Below, piece by piece: positions 44,774 through 57,523 of a stretch of DNA of 64,000 bases. The notes below the pieces were generated by a model. It ran no database searches. It had not been told where the DNA came from and worked only from the letters and a program-made list of their open reading frames with translations. Where the stretch lies: NCBI GenBank assembly GCA_946811695.1, contig OX328125.1, positions 43,655,086-43,719,085 of the forward strand. The letters run 5' to 3'. Both the position numbers and the translations under genes were made by a program. The stretch comes from Gonocerus acuteangulatus (taxonomy: Eukaryota; Arthropoda; Insecta; Hemiptera; Coreidae). Within the stretch, counting starts at the first letter, position 1, and each line of letters opens with the position of its first letter.

Positions 44774-46860
44774 GTAAGTCTTCACAACCGTCAGTATTAG
44801 GCTTGTGTTTGTTATATTATTCGTACATTAGTCATACAACGACTCGTAAGTAGTATTTTATATATATATTTTTTTATCCCCACTTTGTAATATTCTTTCT
44901 TTAATTTGTTTTCTCACACAAAATGTTGCGCAATTTAAACTTGTGGATCTTCGGCCAGAATATAAATTGCACTTACTCTTGACTTATGCCTTACTCTACT
45001 TGGATTTATTTATTTAGAGGATATCTACAAAGGCACTTTGCCCTAATACTGTGACTTAATTTAATATTACAATAAATTTATATAAATAACAAAATAATAA
45101 ATAAAAATGAAAGAAGCAATAATAAACAAGTTATTATGATAACAAAATTATATTGGAATTTGCAAAAGATAATACATTCATAGTGGAAACCTATCAATAA
45201 AGTAGCCAATATCACAACTTCTATAATAACTAAAATTTAAACTATTCCGGAACCAAACTTATTGCAAAGTCAACTTTTTTAGTAAATAGGATGCAAAGCA
45301 GGTCAAATTTTTTAAACCTCGCCAGTGATTATACTTTTAAAAAATTCTTTTTGAATAGCAAACATAGTACAAGAATATTTACTTCATTTAATCTAAACCA
45401 CAGTAAGTGTAATCCCACTGATTAAAACTAATAAAAATTTAAGGCATTGTTAACTTATCATCCGTTATTTCAATCATTTTTAAACTGTTTTTTTCTCATG
45501 TCCTAAATTCGTATTGTGCTTATTTAAATAAACCTAATAATATCTACAGAAATAAAACAATTTGTACACAAATGACTTTGCACCAATACTCAAAAGAAAA
45601 TATATATTGATGTCGTTTGTTCTAAATTCTTGAATAATAGTAAAACGCTTATTGATACATTTTTTATTCCGCAATGTAACTGTTTGTTAACGATAACTTA
45701 TTTGGAATAAATACTACAGTAACATAACTTTAACATTAAGCTTTCTTTCAATTTAATCCCTGTATAAAACTAAAAATATTTGACCACTTTAGACACCAAA
45801 GGAAGACATTTGTTTAATACAAATGCATATTGAGGTTTTTTTATGAAATCCGAGCATTTAAATCTATTTACAACCTCCTCTAACTATTAATGTGTAAGGA
45901 ATTTTCCAATATTACGCAGATAATCTTAATATCTTTAGCCTATGATTCTACATCTTGCAACACGCTTTTGCCAATCTATACGTTCAAAGAACAAGTACAA
46001 ACTACTGAAGATTCACACCATTCACCTTGAATCATATCTGCTTTGATGAATTGCTAAGCTTTTGAAATCTTTACTGATACCTAATCAATTCTCACAATAA
46101 TTTTAAATGTATAATTAATACATTTTGTGAATTATTAATTACTATATTGTGGGTATAGAATTGCCGATAAACTTTGTATAATAATAAAGACCTATTTATT
46201 TCTTATCAAGTAATTTAAAAAAAATACATGAAAAATATCTAACCATTACTTCCAGATACAACAGAAAATATTTGGTTTTTATTCATTAATACATGGTGTG
46301 TTAAATATCTCCCCTTAGAAATCTGACGTAGTTAATGTATAACCTTGTGACGTCCCGTCCAGGGCTTTAACTGCAGCTATTTAAAAACTACGTCACAACT
46401 GTAGGTCCTGAACATCCTAAATCATTTTACGATTTATCAACATTTTGTTGGCGTATTAATGTTATCCATATCAATCCGTCTGATAGTAAAAGAGGACGAT
46501 TGACCTAAAAATAGAGTCAATATCGTGCTGAAATGAATTCACCTAGTTTCCTTTTTTCTACAAATTAATTCCTATTCGGGCCCAAAACTAGTTAAATTGG
46601 GCTTCAAATTAATGGATATTAACAATAATTGGAACTTTAATGAATCGTTTCCATGACGTATCGATTGAAGTTCTTCTTAAGGAAAACCTACATGAGTAAA
46701 CTTATCGGTTATCAATAACAATTATGTCGATAACGATCATGACTAGAATAAATGCTTTATTTTCTTAAGAAGACAAAGTAATAGGTTTTATTCATCTAAC
46801 TAAAACAACCCATAATTATTATAAATAGTTTTTGATGATATATATTTTCTAATCTCGTAT
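44774..46860 (+). other. AT-rich stretch, possibly intron
   Basis: Uniform AT-rich DNA without repeats I can name. At 46320-46400 TTGTGACGTCCCG (a CRE-like TGACGTC) and two ACGTCAC/TGACGTAG sites cluster, which may be regulatory. Confidence 0.3.
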
Positions 46861-46867
46861 ATAGGCA

Positions 46868-46869
46868 TT

Positions 46870-46917
<48 letters not shown>

Positions 46918-46925
46918 CATATACA
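46868..46925. repeat. Imperfect (TA)n/(ATGT) microsatellite
   Basis: TA repeat with periodic G interruptions and a TACACATATACAT end. Confidence 0.85.
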
Positions 46926-46974
46926 TATAAATGTCCTACCGTTGCAACCTTAACAATTATATTCTATATTTCTT

Positions 46975-47031
46975 TTTTCTTGTAAAGAATTTCCACATCT
47001 GCTGCGTGAATCGATAAAATGTCTTTGTCTC
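46975..47031 (+). repeat. Dispersed repeat fragment (pair with 50557-50612)
   Basis: CTTGTAAAGAATTTCCACAT, GCGTGAATCGATAAAATGT and TTTGTCT recur with substitutions at 50557-50612. The origin is unknown. Confidence 0.55.
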
Positions 47032-47099
47032 CTACCAGCTCTTGTATATTTATTAAAGATAATTTATTTATTTATTTAAATGTTAACGTCCATTATTAT

Positions 47100-47286
47100 T
47101 AACTAGTAATTTTGGGATGGTTTATCTATATGTTAAAATCCTTTTCTAGCCAGGATACGGCTGATGTCTTTTATTTTTTCTAAAGAAAAGCCACCATCCC
47201 TTAGTGGGAATCGAACCCACGACCTTCGGCACGGAGTGTTAAGTGCACATGCCTTAACATTAACAGTCACGGCTACCAGGCCTCCG
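47100..47286 (-). mobile_element. tRNA-derived SINE, second type
   Basis: The minus strand reads GGAGGCCTGGTAGCCGTGAC at the head, CTCCGTGCCGAAGGTCG and GTGGGTTCGATTCCCACT (a canonical B box). The interior follows with GGCTAGAAAAGG and TAGATAAACC. The head shares CTCCGTGCC..GGGTTCGATTC with the fragment at 49074-49172. Confidence 0.7.
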
Positions 47287-47414
47287 ATATTAAATAAATT
47301 TAATTAATTAGTGCCAACAATGAAAACACAATAATAATTATTATTTAGTACTGAATTTTGGATCGAGTATCTAAAGGTTATCGTTATTTTCTAACCAGCA
47401 TAGGGTTATTTTGT

Positions 47415-47849
47415 CTATTTATAATAATGAAAATCAATCAGTTTATTTTTTTGTTTCTTTCTCCAGAAAAATATCTTACCTGTCGTGGCATTTTCCTTAC
47501 TATTATGAGTCCTTCCTCCAGATGTTTTGAAACAATTACTTCTGGAGGTTTCGACGTGACTTTGAGCCCCGCGGTAGTTGACGTTATTTACCGAAGGATC
47601 ACGTTCTAAATCATAATTAGCTCGTTTCGTTGAAGCCGCCCACCGCACGCCAATCCGACCCCTGGACTGCACAGCGGCTGCAACATGATCCAAGGGAAAT
47701 GGGTTACAGGAAACAGTGTTCGAATTAATCAATCTGGCCGTACAGTGTCTGTTTAATGCATTCTCTCCCCTGCACATGTACAGCAACGTCCAGCGAAACG
47801 TATAGATGTCTATTCCGAAAAAATAAGTAGCTTCGTTTGATAGAAACAT
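47415..47849 (-). other. GC-richer block with an open frame, unrecognised
   Basis: The minus-strand frame is 144 codons long, one of the longest non-repetitive frames of the window. It overlies a block (about 47500-47780) much less AT-rich than its surroundings. The translation (GRIGVRWAAS..RANYDLERDPS) resembles no family. It could be a conserved regulatory element, an exon or a decayed repeat. Confidence 0.25.
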
Positions 47850-49073
47850 TATTTATTTGAAATAGCGATTTATGTTGTTTAGAAGGCTTAACTTCAGACT
47901 GTGAAAAATGTTTTAGATTTAATCTTATATACCCCCCCCCCCCAAAAAAAGCAATGATTTAACAAACTGCCATGCTAAGATTTTAAGATCCAGTTATGCT
48001 ACTATGTTTCAAATCACAGTATGAATTTAATTTATCTAAAGAAACCTAAGCCTCATATACACGGTATCCAATATCTGGATGAAAACCCAACTTGGCTAGG
48101 ATGTTTCTGTTAAAAAATAAGGTTTAGGAATCAAATATTGTCAATGAAGTCTTAATAATTTCGAATTTTGGTTAATTTGAGGGCATCAAATTGTATAAAA
48201 CGCAATACCCATTGCATAAATGACTATATTACTGACGATTGTTAATTGCTTTATAAACAAAAAGAAAATTGTCTTTATTGATAACGTTAAAAATCTTATT
48301 AAGCTGCTGAAAAACCCGGAATAAATTATTAAATGCTCCAATTTTTTAGCAGTTCAAAGAATAATTGGAGATTAACAATATATTTTCTAATTTTAGATTA
48401 AATATTTGTGCAGGATACACGATAATATATAACATCCAGAAAGGTGTCCTTGAACAGGACTGATAAGAATATATTATGTAGGACATACAATTATTGTACG
48501 TTTATTGTCTATGATGGTTTTCATATAGGTACAATAAAACCTTGGAGAGATTTTTATTAAAATAATGATTTCTCTCAAGTATTTCTCACATTTTCCATTT
48601 GTTTATTTTTTTGTTGGTAAATATGAACAAAGTAAATGAGTGGTCTCTTATTAAGTTTGTTTAATATCGTAGTCAATCTATTTTTTGCAATTAAATTCTT
48701 TGAAAAAATGCAATTTAATTGTTATTTCAAAGAATATTTCCAAATGACTCTGGGGAATATTCCGTGGTAAATAACAAGTTTACTGTCAACAGATTCAGAT
48801 ATTTTCTATTTGTCCTTCCTGAATTGTGAGGAAAATTCCCCAACATGGCCATTAGGTAAATATTTGAACTTTTACTTAAATAAGATTAAAAACATTCAAA
48901 CAAACACCTTAGAGGCTCTCACGTCAGTTTTCTTAATACATGTTAGTCTATTTACGCTCCTTATCATTCGTAAGGTTGTGAAATTATTAAGAGTTTATCT
49001 ATTTATATAAATTTATAACGTATATTTAGACATAGAAGAGATTTGAAGATTTAAAGGAACGATTATGTATTGA
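47850..49073. other. Anonymous AT-rich stretch
   Basis: A C run at 47932-47943. Nothing else recognised. Confidence 0.5.
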
Positions 49074-49172
49074 GGTCCGCCCTTTTCGGGCACACCACTC
49101 CGCAGTGAGAATCGAACCCACGACCCTAGGCACGGAATGCTCACACCTCAGCTCACACGGTCATCGGCTCTC
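49074..49172 (-). mobile_element. tRNA-derived SINE head, second type
   Basis: The minus strand reads GATGACCGTGTGAGCTGAGG, CATTCCGTGCCTAGGGTCG and TGGGTTCGATTCTCACTGC (B box), then CCCGAAAAGGGC, a small hairpin. The body is truncated. Confidence 0.65.
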
Positions 49173-49582
49173 CATTAAGAGTTAGATCCAAGAAATGTGT
49201 AGATATAATATTTAATTTCTTCATAAACCGTCCTCTATAACCAGTTCTATGGAGCAAGAAAAACGAAACCTGTGATTTTAGCAATTTATTAATCGCTGTC
49301 AGAGCTTTTTTTTTCCTTGAGCGTGTGCAATTTTTTTTAAATAGGCATTTTCTGTACAATGTAAAACATTCAACAGCTCCTCATTGAAATGCTAATCTTT
49401 GGGGAAAGGTCGACACAACAATGTAAAATATTTACATGCTAAATACTATAATTTATTGTGAAATATTTTAATTATATTAATATTTTTTGTGAGAAATTTC
49501 TTCAATTAATTTAAAAAAAAAATAATTACACGCCTCGATTTTCAAGATTAAAGATTCAATTCAAAATATAAACTACTATTTT

Positions 49583-49585
<3 letters not shown>
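49173..49585. other. Anonymous AT-rich stretch
   Basis: Nothing recognised. Confidence 0.5.

Positions 49586-49620
<35 letters not shown>
49586..49620. repeat. (TA)n microsatellite
   Basis: About 35 bp of TA repeat. Confidence 0.9.
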
Positions 49621-49621
<1 letters not shown>

Positions 49622-49749
49622 GAAATTACCAATGTTTTTCCTTAATTAATGGTTTAAATATTGGAAAATCCATTCGTGACGACGTTTACAACCATGTATC
49701 TAAATTGTATCCATATATTAAATTAAAGTTATACATACTAAAGTTTTTT

Positions 49750-49815
49750 GGATGGGCCCCTACAGGTTACTACCCTTTTCTAGCACGTATAGGGCCTTTT
49801 CGTGTTGATGTACCC
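49750..49815. repeat. Decayed SINE interior fragment
   Basis: ACAGGTTACTACCCTTTTCT and AGCACGTATAGGGCC resemble the block at 15898-15942 and the interior of the SINE at 47100. Confidence 0.35.
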
Positions 49816-52477
49816 CCCGGATTACATTTTAAATTGTTCAAATATTGAATTTATTCCTCTTGTCGATATGTCAGGATTTAATCCACAATAAGGGCCTGGC
49901 TCTTCTTTTCAAAACTGGAAGCTCTACCAAAACCATTGGTCAAAAAGAAAAAAAAAAACATATAGAAAAAAATAGTATCGATCGAAATACTTAAAAATAT
50001 AATCGATCCAAGGATATTGTAACTAAATGTCAAATAATTGTATTTACTTAATTTCTACAATTTATGCTCTAACGTATTACTTCCAAGTTCCTCCTTATGT
50101 ATAAATGTATTTTGCTAAACTCCAGACTGACTGGTTGACATAATTTGGAAGTTCTCACAGCTGGGATGAGTGTTAAGGTCAAGAGGCCGCTTCCTGTCAG
50201 TGGCGTGCGCACAGTCCACCACAAGCAAGACAATAGCATTCTACTGAATATGATTATTTTTCTGACAGGGTCAAACCACTCAGGAATAATTTCATTTACT
50301 GTCGTCCTGTCATTGTGATTAAAGTTTTACTTATATTTGGGCATTTGTAACGACAAACATTGCCTACCAACTTCATTCTTTACCTTCATGGATAATATCA
50401 AGTTCTTTTACAAATAAAATTCTAATAATAATTCAATTGATTAATTTCGATAAAACAAAGTCTACAATTGTAAAGCGTATATCATATAATGTCCTACGAA
50501 TTTTTCTAAAGCTCGATTTCCCGTTGGCTACTTGAACAATATTATTTTTTTTTTTTTTCTTGTAAAGAAATTTTACATATTTTGCGTGAATCGGTAAAAT
50601 GTGTTTTGACTCAATGAAGAATGCTCTTTCGTTTCTTAAGATACTTCATCGTCATGCCTTCCAAAATTTGTATAATCACAAGTAAATAACGAAATTTTTA
50701 CGTGTATTTTATCATTCAAACAACTAAATTATTTGTCTTCGTGCATATAAGGGTCTTAAAAAAAATCGAATTATTTGAAATTAATTTTAAAGATTCAAAT
50801 AAAAAATTCAAGAATTATGCAACTGATTTACAAACTGACTTTCCGTAGTATTCCGATGCCAAAAAAAAAACACAATAAAAAAAAAAACATTTTTCACATA
50901 GTGATTATTCAAGTAAAAACGTCATGGTCTTCCTGAAGGGAATTCAATTTAAATACAATAAGTTAGATGTGACAAGAATTATTTGTTATTTAGCTTATTA
51001 AATCTTTGAATCAATCTTTTTGATATTGCTTGCGAAAATCAAATCGATGCAGTATGTGTCACGGCGATAGAGAAAGAGTTCGTCTTCAGCTGTCGTCCGG
51101 AGTTGTTCTCCATAATATAAGCAAATCGCAGATTTCCAGGTTTCTTGATATTACCAGTTAAAATCGGGGTGTGGTATTTCTGGATGTGCCTTATCCTCAC
51201 TACACAAACAGATTTCCTTACAGATGTAACATATATCAGTGGCACTTTTTTTTTTATCTCCAATAATTAAAGGAGTTGCGTCGTGAGGAAAAAAATTATA
51301 ATTATGACTAAAATGACTGTTAATGTAAGCATGCCGAACATTGACAAATTGCATTAAAAAAAACTATACATTGATAGCAGTTTAAATGCGAAAAATGAAC
51401 TTATCCTTATCTACTGTCTAATACAAAGCAAGGTTTCGAGATCAATAATTTCATGTCCATATACTTATTGTTTAGAAAAATTAACACGCCTGGTTAGCAT
51501 TTGCTTTCAGCATCTTAAGTGTTACACTCAAATGCGTTTCCAATTTCGTTTCCGGGCGACAGTTTGTATTTCTATTTACAACACACATAAGAGGAAAAAT
51601 ATATTATTTGTAAAAATTCTATAAATTTACCCAGGAATAATTTCGTTTTTGTGGACCTGTTACTATCTAAATACTAAAAGCCATCCGCTAATCTCTTCAA
51701 GCTCATAAAATTATTTCTGACATACACGTCATACGTAATGGAACTGTCGTCGCGCGGAGTGATTTTGTAACCGAGCTCAAAACTTGAACGGCTACAATCA
51801 CAACAAACGATTACACGACTGACGGTTACATGACGCTATTCGTCGTTACTGATTGATTCTCCATTATTGTCGTCATTAATCAAAGAACCACATTGGTGAT
51901 TTGATTACAATCGCAATGAGTTATTCTAATCACAGTAGCTGATAGCTATTTTGCTCATTCCTCAATGCGGTGATCACGTGATTGGTGCAGGGTTTTCAGA
52001 AAACATTTAAAAAAAAAAAAATCAAGCACTCCATACTGTTATCTATTGATCGTCCATTACTTCTGATTACACGGGCTCAGTTCAGCTTTTCACAGTCATT
52101 CTCCACGTCCAGTGTTAAATAACTGTCTTATTTTTTCCCTCTTGTTGTATTTGGAGTGCAGCGAGCTGAGAGCTTATGGAGGTAATAATTTTCCCAGATT
52201 TCCTTACGAAGCCACGTGAACACTAGAAAAGTTCCACGCCCAGGGACAGCGAAATAAATGCGATTTATTCTTAATGATTATAGTGAGACATACATAAAAT
52301 TTGAAGTAAAAAAAAAAAAAAAATACTTTAAATATTTTAAACGTTCCTACAACTGGCCTCCTAGCAGACGACACCAAGTCACACCGCTGATGTGACTTTC
52401 AATCTCATCATGGTTAGGTTTCATTTCCACAAATGATTAGCAAATCCTTGTGATCAACTTGTTTATGTCCTAAATGC
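49816..52477. other. Long AT-rich stretch with a few GC-richer islands
   Basis: Islands: 50160-50225 (GTCAGTGGCGTGCGCACAGT); 50557-50612 (mate of the repeat at 46975); and 51715-51990, dense in TGATTGAT, TTAATCAAAG, GATTACA and TCACGTGATT motifs, which may be a homeodomain-rich regulatory element or a decayed MITE. No gene is supported. Confidence 0.3.
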
Positions 52478-52583
52478 ATACTTTAAGCACTAGCGACGTA
52501 AGCCAAGCCCACACCTAAAAATCAAGCGACGTCAGATCAGGGATTTCGGCCGCCCAATGCACGGGGCCAAATATCCCAATCCA
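52478..52583 (-). pseudogene. Mariner/IS630-type transposase catalytic-domain relic
   Basis: The minus strand reads WIGIFGPVHWAAEIPDLTSL and then DF, a stop, VWAWLTSLV. This is the block around the second catalytic aspartate of arthropod IS630/mariner-like transposases (family pattern WIGRGGP..WP.RSPDLTPLDFFLWG..K..V). The expected R before W is now a stop (TGA). It is isolated, with no TIRs found, and dead. A DNA-binding-domain relic of the same broad type lies at 8246-8551. Confidence 0.75.
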
Positions 52584-53636
52584 TCATACAACATAATGTT
52601 CATTGAGCTATTGGTTACTGTTAATCAAGAATAATTTTCATTTATTTCTGATAATATCACGAAAATAAACATAATATTACTTTTATTTTTTTTATGTTTT
52701 TTCACCCTAGAATTCCAATTACATCATTAAATTGAGGGATAATCTCAGTTCTGAGTAAACCGTTGAAAAGCTGAATAAATTTTACTACTTTTCTAAGATT
52801 TAGCAGTCTGCAGGATTATTTTTTTGGAAGAGTAGTGATTTTCGAAATGTTGTCGCTATCCAGAAGCTTTTATTAATTTCTACTATTTGGATTGATATTA
52901 CGGTTTAAATGAGATAATTGTGAACATTGATTGTGCATTAGCATTCAATACACATGAATTAAAAAATAAGCAAATTTAATGCTGATTTCAAAACTGTATC
53001 GAACCGTTGGATAAATATGTGTACTAGAATAGAAAATTGGAGCTGTACTACAAAAAACACGGTTTTTTCTAAAGAACCTTTACAACGTCAAATTTCTGGA
53101 ACGGAGTAAGAAATGTGTGGTTGCTGGTGTTGAACTACATTTCCGTAAAAATTATTCCTTCGTGTAGATTCTCCTAGTTAAGAAACATGATCTTTCTTCT
53201 TACACAATGTATTTTCTTGTCAAATTACATCAAAATTGGTCCATTTCTGGAAACGCTTAAACAGCTCACCGAAATAAAATTAAAAAAAAAAACATGTTTC
53301 TCCAAGTAGAATTCTTAAAAGATGATGAAACTTGGGTTAATATTTATAGAAAAATTAAAAAATAAATCATCTTTACTTATTATGATAGATATATCTGAAG
53401 GAGAAAGTGTTCATGTCTTATCTCGTAATCCTGTATGAAAAATATTATCTACAAGTCCATAAAATTTAATGGCATCCATAGCATTTACCTCTAAAAGAGA
53501 AAAGCAGTAATAACTAGCTATTCCATGTTTTCCACTCCTTTGCATGAACATTTTTTGTCTTGGGATATTCAACAATATTAAACATACATTTAAATTTCTT
53601 ATTTTCGTTCAATTTCTTATTTTGAGTTCAGATCGA
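52584..53636. other. Anonymous AT-rich stretch
   Basis: Nothing recognised. Confidence 0.5.
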
Positions 53637-54359
53637 TTCAAAAGATCGATCTTCTAGGCTCAGAAGATCTATCTACGGTATGGATCGATCTTCGAAATGA
53701 ATCTTCGATATCAATTACCTACGAAATTCGTATTTCACTTCGATTCGAATCGATTCTCATTTGAGAATCGCCTATCACTACTACGAATTTACCAAAATAA
53801 GTCGATTTGAATACTTGATGAAAAATATATCTGTAATCTAAAAGTAGAAAAATTTAAGACTATTTTTCATCAAAAATAATGAAAAAAATAATAATAAAAT
53901 TACTCCTGTTACATTATTTTGAGATATTACATATATATGTTTATCAAATAAAAAAAAATAGAATAACATAATAATAATAGAGAAAAATGGTTACACAAAT
54001 TAGGAGCACAGTTTGATACCTTATTATTATTGTATTACCTCCTTTCTCTAATTGGAGAAACGGAAAATGGAACGGGGTTCAATAAATGAGAATTCTTCAG
54101 AAATGAGAGTGAGTGACAAGGGGTGACCTTAAGTATTTGAATATTTAAAATTTTAAAAAACACTTCATTTTACGGTATAATAGATAGATCTATTCTTTAA
54201 AAGATCGGTCTTTGAAGATCAATTCATTAAAAGATCGGTCCTTAGAGATCGATTCTTTAAAAAGATCGGCCCTTGGAATTTGATTCAAAAATAAATATCG
54301 TTCGTGTTAAAAATAAAAATATTCGTGTTAAAAAGATCGATTCAGATCGTCTATCTCTA

Positions 54360-54360
<1 letters not shown>
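53637..54360 (-). mobile_element. GATC-rich dispersed element without the expanded array
   Basis: The minus strand follows the element at 37056-41230 block for block: ATCGATCTTTTTAACACG, AAGATCGG/GATCGAT repeats, ATACCGTAAAATGAAGTG, CAAATACTTAAGGTCACC, CTCCAATTAGAGAAAGGAGG, CTGTGCTCCTAATTTGTG, TTTTTCTCTATTATTATT and finally AATCGATCTGAAC. Only about half of one 107-bp unit is recognisable and the 31-bp unit is not amplified. GATAGGCGATTCTC with TAGTAGTG near 53770-53790 may be a terminus. Confidence 0.65.
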
Positions 54361-54361
<1 letters not shown>

Positions 54362-54415
<54 letters not shown>

Positions 54416-54437
54416 TCCCCAGCGAAGAAACCTCAAA

Positions 54438-54493
<56 letters not shown>

Positions 54494-54522
54494 AGAGAGA
54501 GAGAGAGAGAGAGAGAGAGACT
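54362..54522. repeat. (TA)n, (TA)n and (GA)n microsatellites
   Basis: TA at about 54362-54412, a short unique block, TA at about 54442-54489, then GA at 54494-54520. Overlapping long open frames on both strands are by-products. Confidence 0.95.
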
Positions 54523-57500
54523 TTTTTTGCGAAGACCACATCCAACTTACTTTGAAATATCTGTCGTGATTTTAAACGGTGATTTCGGAACTTACTGATT
54601 AGCTTACAAGGTAACCTGTACAGGTTCTTAACAGATTATCAAAGGTTAGAAACAATATTATATCAATATAGTAATCAAAAGTTAGTATAGTAATGAAAAG
54701 TATTTAAAATCACTGCAATCACTACTAAAAGTAACTTTTTTTTACTACTATATTTAAATTTCATTTATATCATTTAGACATGTTAATTAGCCAGGCCAAA
54801 GAAGCAGACTTTTTATTTATTTCATTTGTTGCGCGTTTATATTTGGTCTTAATTAGCGTTTTGTACATAAGTCTTTTTAAATTTCATTATTTCTTGTGAC
54901 TTTTGACCAAGAATAAAGTAATATTTCTTTACTTCTTTATATATACGACTTCGGTCGTTTGCAGATTTAATACAGACAAGCTGCAGGATTATTATAACCA
55001 CTCAATGCCATAACCGATTATATCCAAAATAAAAAAACGATATCTTAGTTTATATAGATATTTTTATACATCTGTTACATTGTCGAGCAAAGAAACATTT
55101 ACAAATTTTTCTCAATCTTATTCGAGAAATAGTAAACATAAATAGGAATGTCTGTTTGTTTATCAAGCTGTATAGATTGTTACGTTTACGACCATATTAA
55201 TATAATTATAATTTACCGCTTATTCAATTATTAACATATTAATTGGGTTTTTTTTCACATAACATGGAATGATAATAGTCATGACTCATTTATAGGAGCC
55301 AATATTTAAAAAACCCATGCAAATTTTTTAAACAAATCGGAAAGTTATTTAAAATGAATCCAAAAATGTGTAAATCATTTTAATAGACTGATTAGAAAAC
55401 TCGTGCGTATTCCACTGATATGAGTCAACTTGTCAAGACTATGTACCTTAGCCCTTTCCTTTGAGTTTTTTTTTTTTATCATTTTCCTGCTTTTTTTTCT
55501 TTTCTTCTTTTTCTTAACAATTGCTAACACCAGATATCTGTAAATCTGCGAAATGATTCAACAATTAAATATAAATGTTCGTAGGCAACAATCTGTTCCA
55601 GAACACGGTCTTCACGTTCAGAAAGAGGAAGGGAATAAATTTATTTTGCGCCAGATGTCTTCGCCATTCTGAGAAAAAAATATTCATTGTTCGTCGTGTA
55701 CAGGATAACCACAAATATCCACGCTGGAGGAACAAGCAAATAAACAATGGACCTTACATAGGCGAGAACACATAAAATTTATCAATTTTCTTTAAAACCC
55801 ACTAGCCTGTAATAAATAACTTCCTCTTGTAGAAACGTTTTTTTGTTAAGACTATGTCTAGGGCTGGGAAGTAAATATTTTCAATCCGAAATACCAAGAC
55901 TCGGAATTCCTAATCTTCAATTTTCTTTTCCTGAATGTTCTGAAATTACAGTTGTAAACGTGTTTTTGCCTATTAGCAGTATGTATGAGATGTGTTAGGG
56001 ATGTGTACAAGCCTCTAGAAGAGGATATCAAAACCCCTGCTGGCTATCATCCATTCTAATATCGTGAAGGGAGAGTAGCTTTGTAGTTTGTGTTTTAGTT
56101 CCTAATGTATATCTTGTTGAGAGAGGGTTAGAGGGAATGTACACAATGTTACAGAGCGACCCTCTAACACCAGTGGGTGTAAGGATCCTGTGTATGTTCT
56201 TTGCATAGGCGGCGAGGCGGGGCTATTGATTGTTGGAATAGCCAGTCCCTAACACCTGTTTGTCAACCTGACCCCATTCTAAGCAGTCGCAGCATTCGGC
56301 ACATCATCCATTACTAACGTCCTGTATTTACTACAAGCTACAATTAAAACTACCCCATCCAAATAGATTAAAACTTTCGCTGCGGGTGTCATTACGGAAG
56401 GATACTAGCGAGTATCCCTTCGGAAGGACACTCCTCCATTACTTTTCCCTTTAGATTCAAAAGGCGGGGAAAATGGAGGGGATTCACTTTTACAGCTCCA
56501 GGTAAAGACCGTTGCCTTCAGTATAGTTTGGGCTTTCCAGCAGTGTTTTTCCTTTTAAATTCGGCTGACTGAAAGATATTTTATGAAGAAAAATATCTCT
56601 GCGGAGAAAATGGCTTTTGACATTTCAGAGGTGTTAGCTTCATTTCATAGAAAAGAATAAATTAAGAGTTTCTATTCAAGGGTTTTGGCATCAGATATAG
56701 GCTTCATATGAAAATGCAGTGAGGTGACGCTGGTCCTCCAAGTCTGACATTTCGAAAAATAGGCCTCTGCTGATGCACTTCGAAATTGAATAAGTTATAC
56801 ACTAATACAGTTGTAATTACTAAAACATTTTGAAGACTATTTGAAATATTTGTTCAATGTGCATAAAACTATTTTGTGCCTTCGAGACGGCGAAAGTTGA
56901 TATTGAAGCAAACATTTAAGACCTCGGGGAACAATGACTTCCGAAAAAGGATAGGGTTTAAGAAGCTATTTCTTTTAAACAAGCAGCCTTTAAATAAGGT
57001 CACCGTTAGCTTTAAAACAATCAGTCTTAGTCATAACTCATTAGCTATCTAAGGTCATTCCATCAAATGCAACATTAGTTGAAAAATATTTGTACCTATT
57101 AGGTCTAATATGCGTCCGTGAAACCAGTTTTTATTTGGCTACATTTCGGCTTGATTTTCATGCAATGAGTAAGTGCTCATTTTGGAATTTACAACAAAGA
57201 AAGTCGCAAATTTATTATAGGTAAAATAATATATATAATTAATCAAATAAATTAATTTTTCTTCGTAAAAAAACTGATACAATAGCTTAAAGTATACATT
57301 ATTAGAAAATAATTGAGAAGGCTTATGTATATAAAATAGCTCACCACATTTATTATTAGCGACGAATTGTAAAACCAGCCGAATGTTTTTTTAATACTGG
57401 CCTAACGCTATATTAAGAGGAGTTACCTTATAAATATTCCTTTTCCACTAATTAACCCTTAAAGCTAAATCTATCATTTTTATTTCTGTCGCTTTGGTGT

Positions 57501-57523
57501 CAATATTTTCCTTCAAGGAAAAC
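54523..57523. other. Long anonymous stretch; GC-richer segment at 56130-56520
   Basis: At 56130-56520 base composition rises. GGTTAGAGGG and CCCTCTAACA form a stem (56127-56173), GGATACT..AGTATCC forms another (about 56400-56418), and TACAGCTCCAG|GTAAAGACC near 56500 resembles a splice donor. It may be a regulatory region or non-coding exon. Nothing else is recognised. Confidence 0.3.

Noticed and set aside
54257..54569. Overlapping open frames on both strands (94-98 codons)
   Set aside because: Produced by the TA and GA microsatellites.
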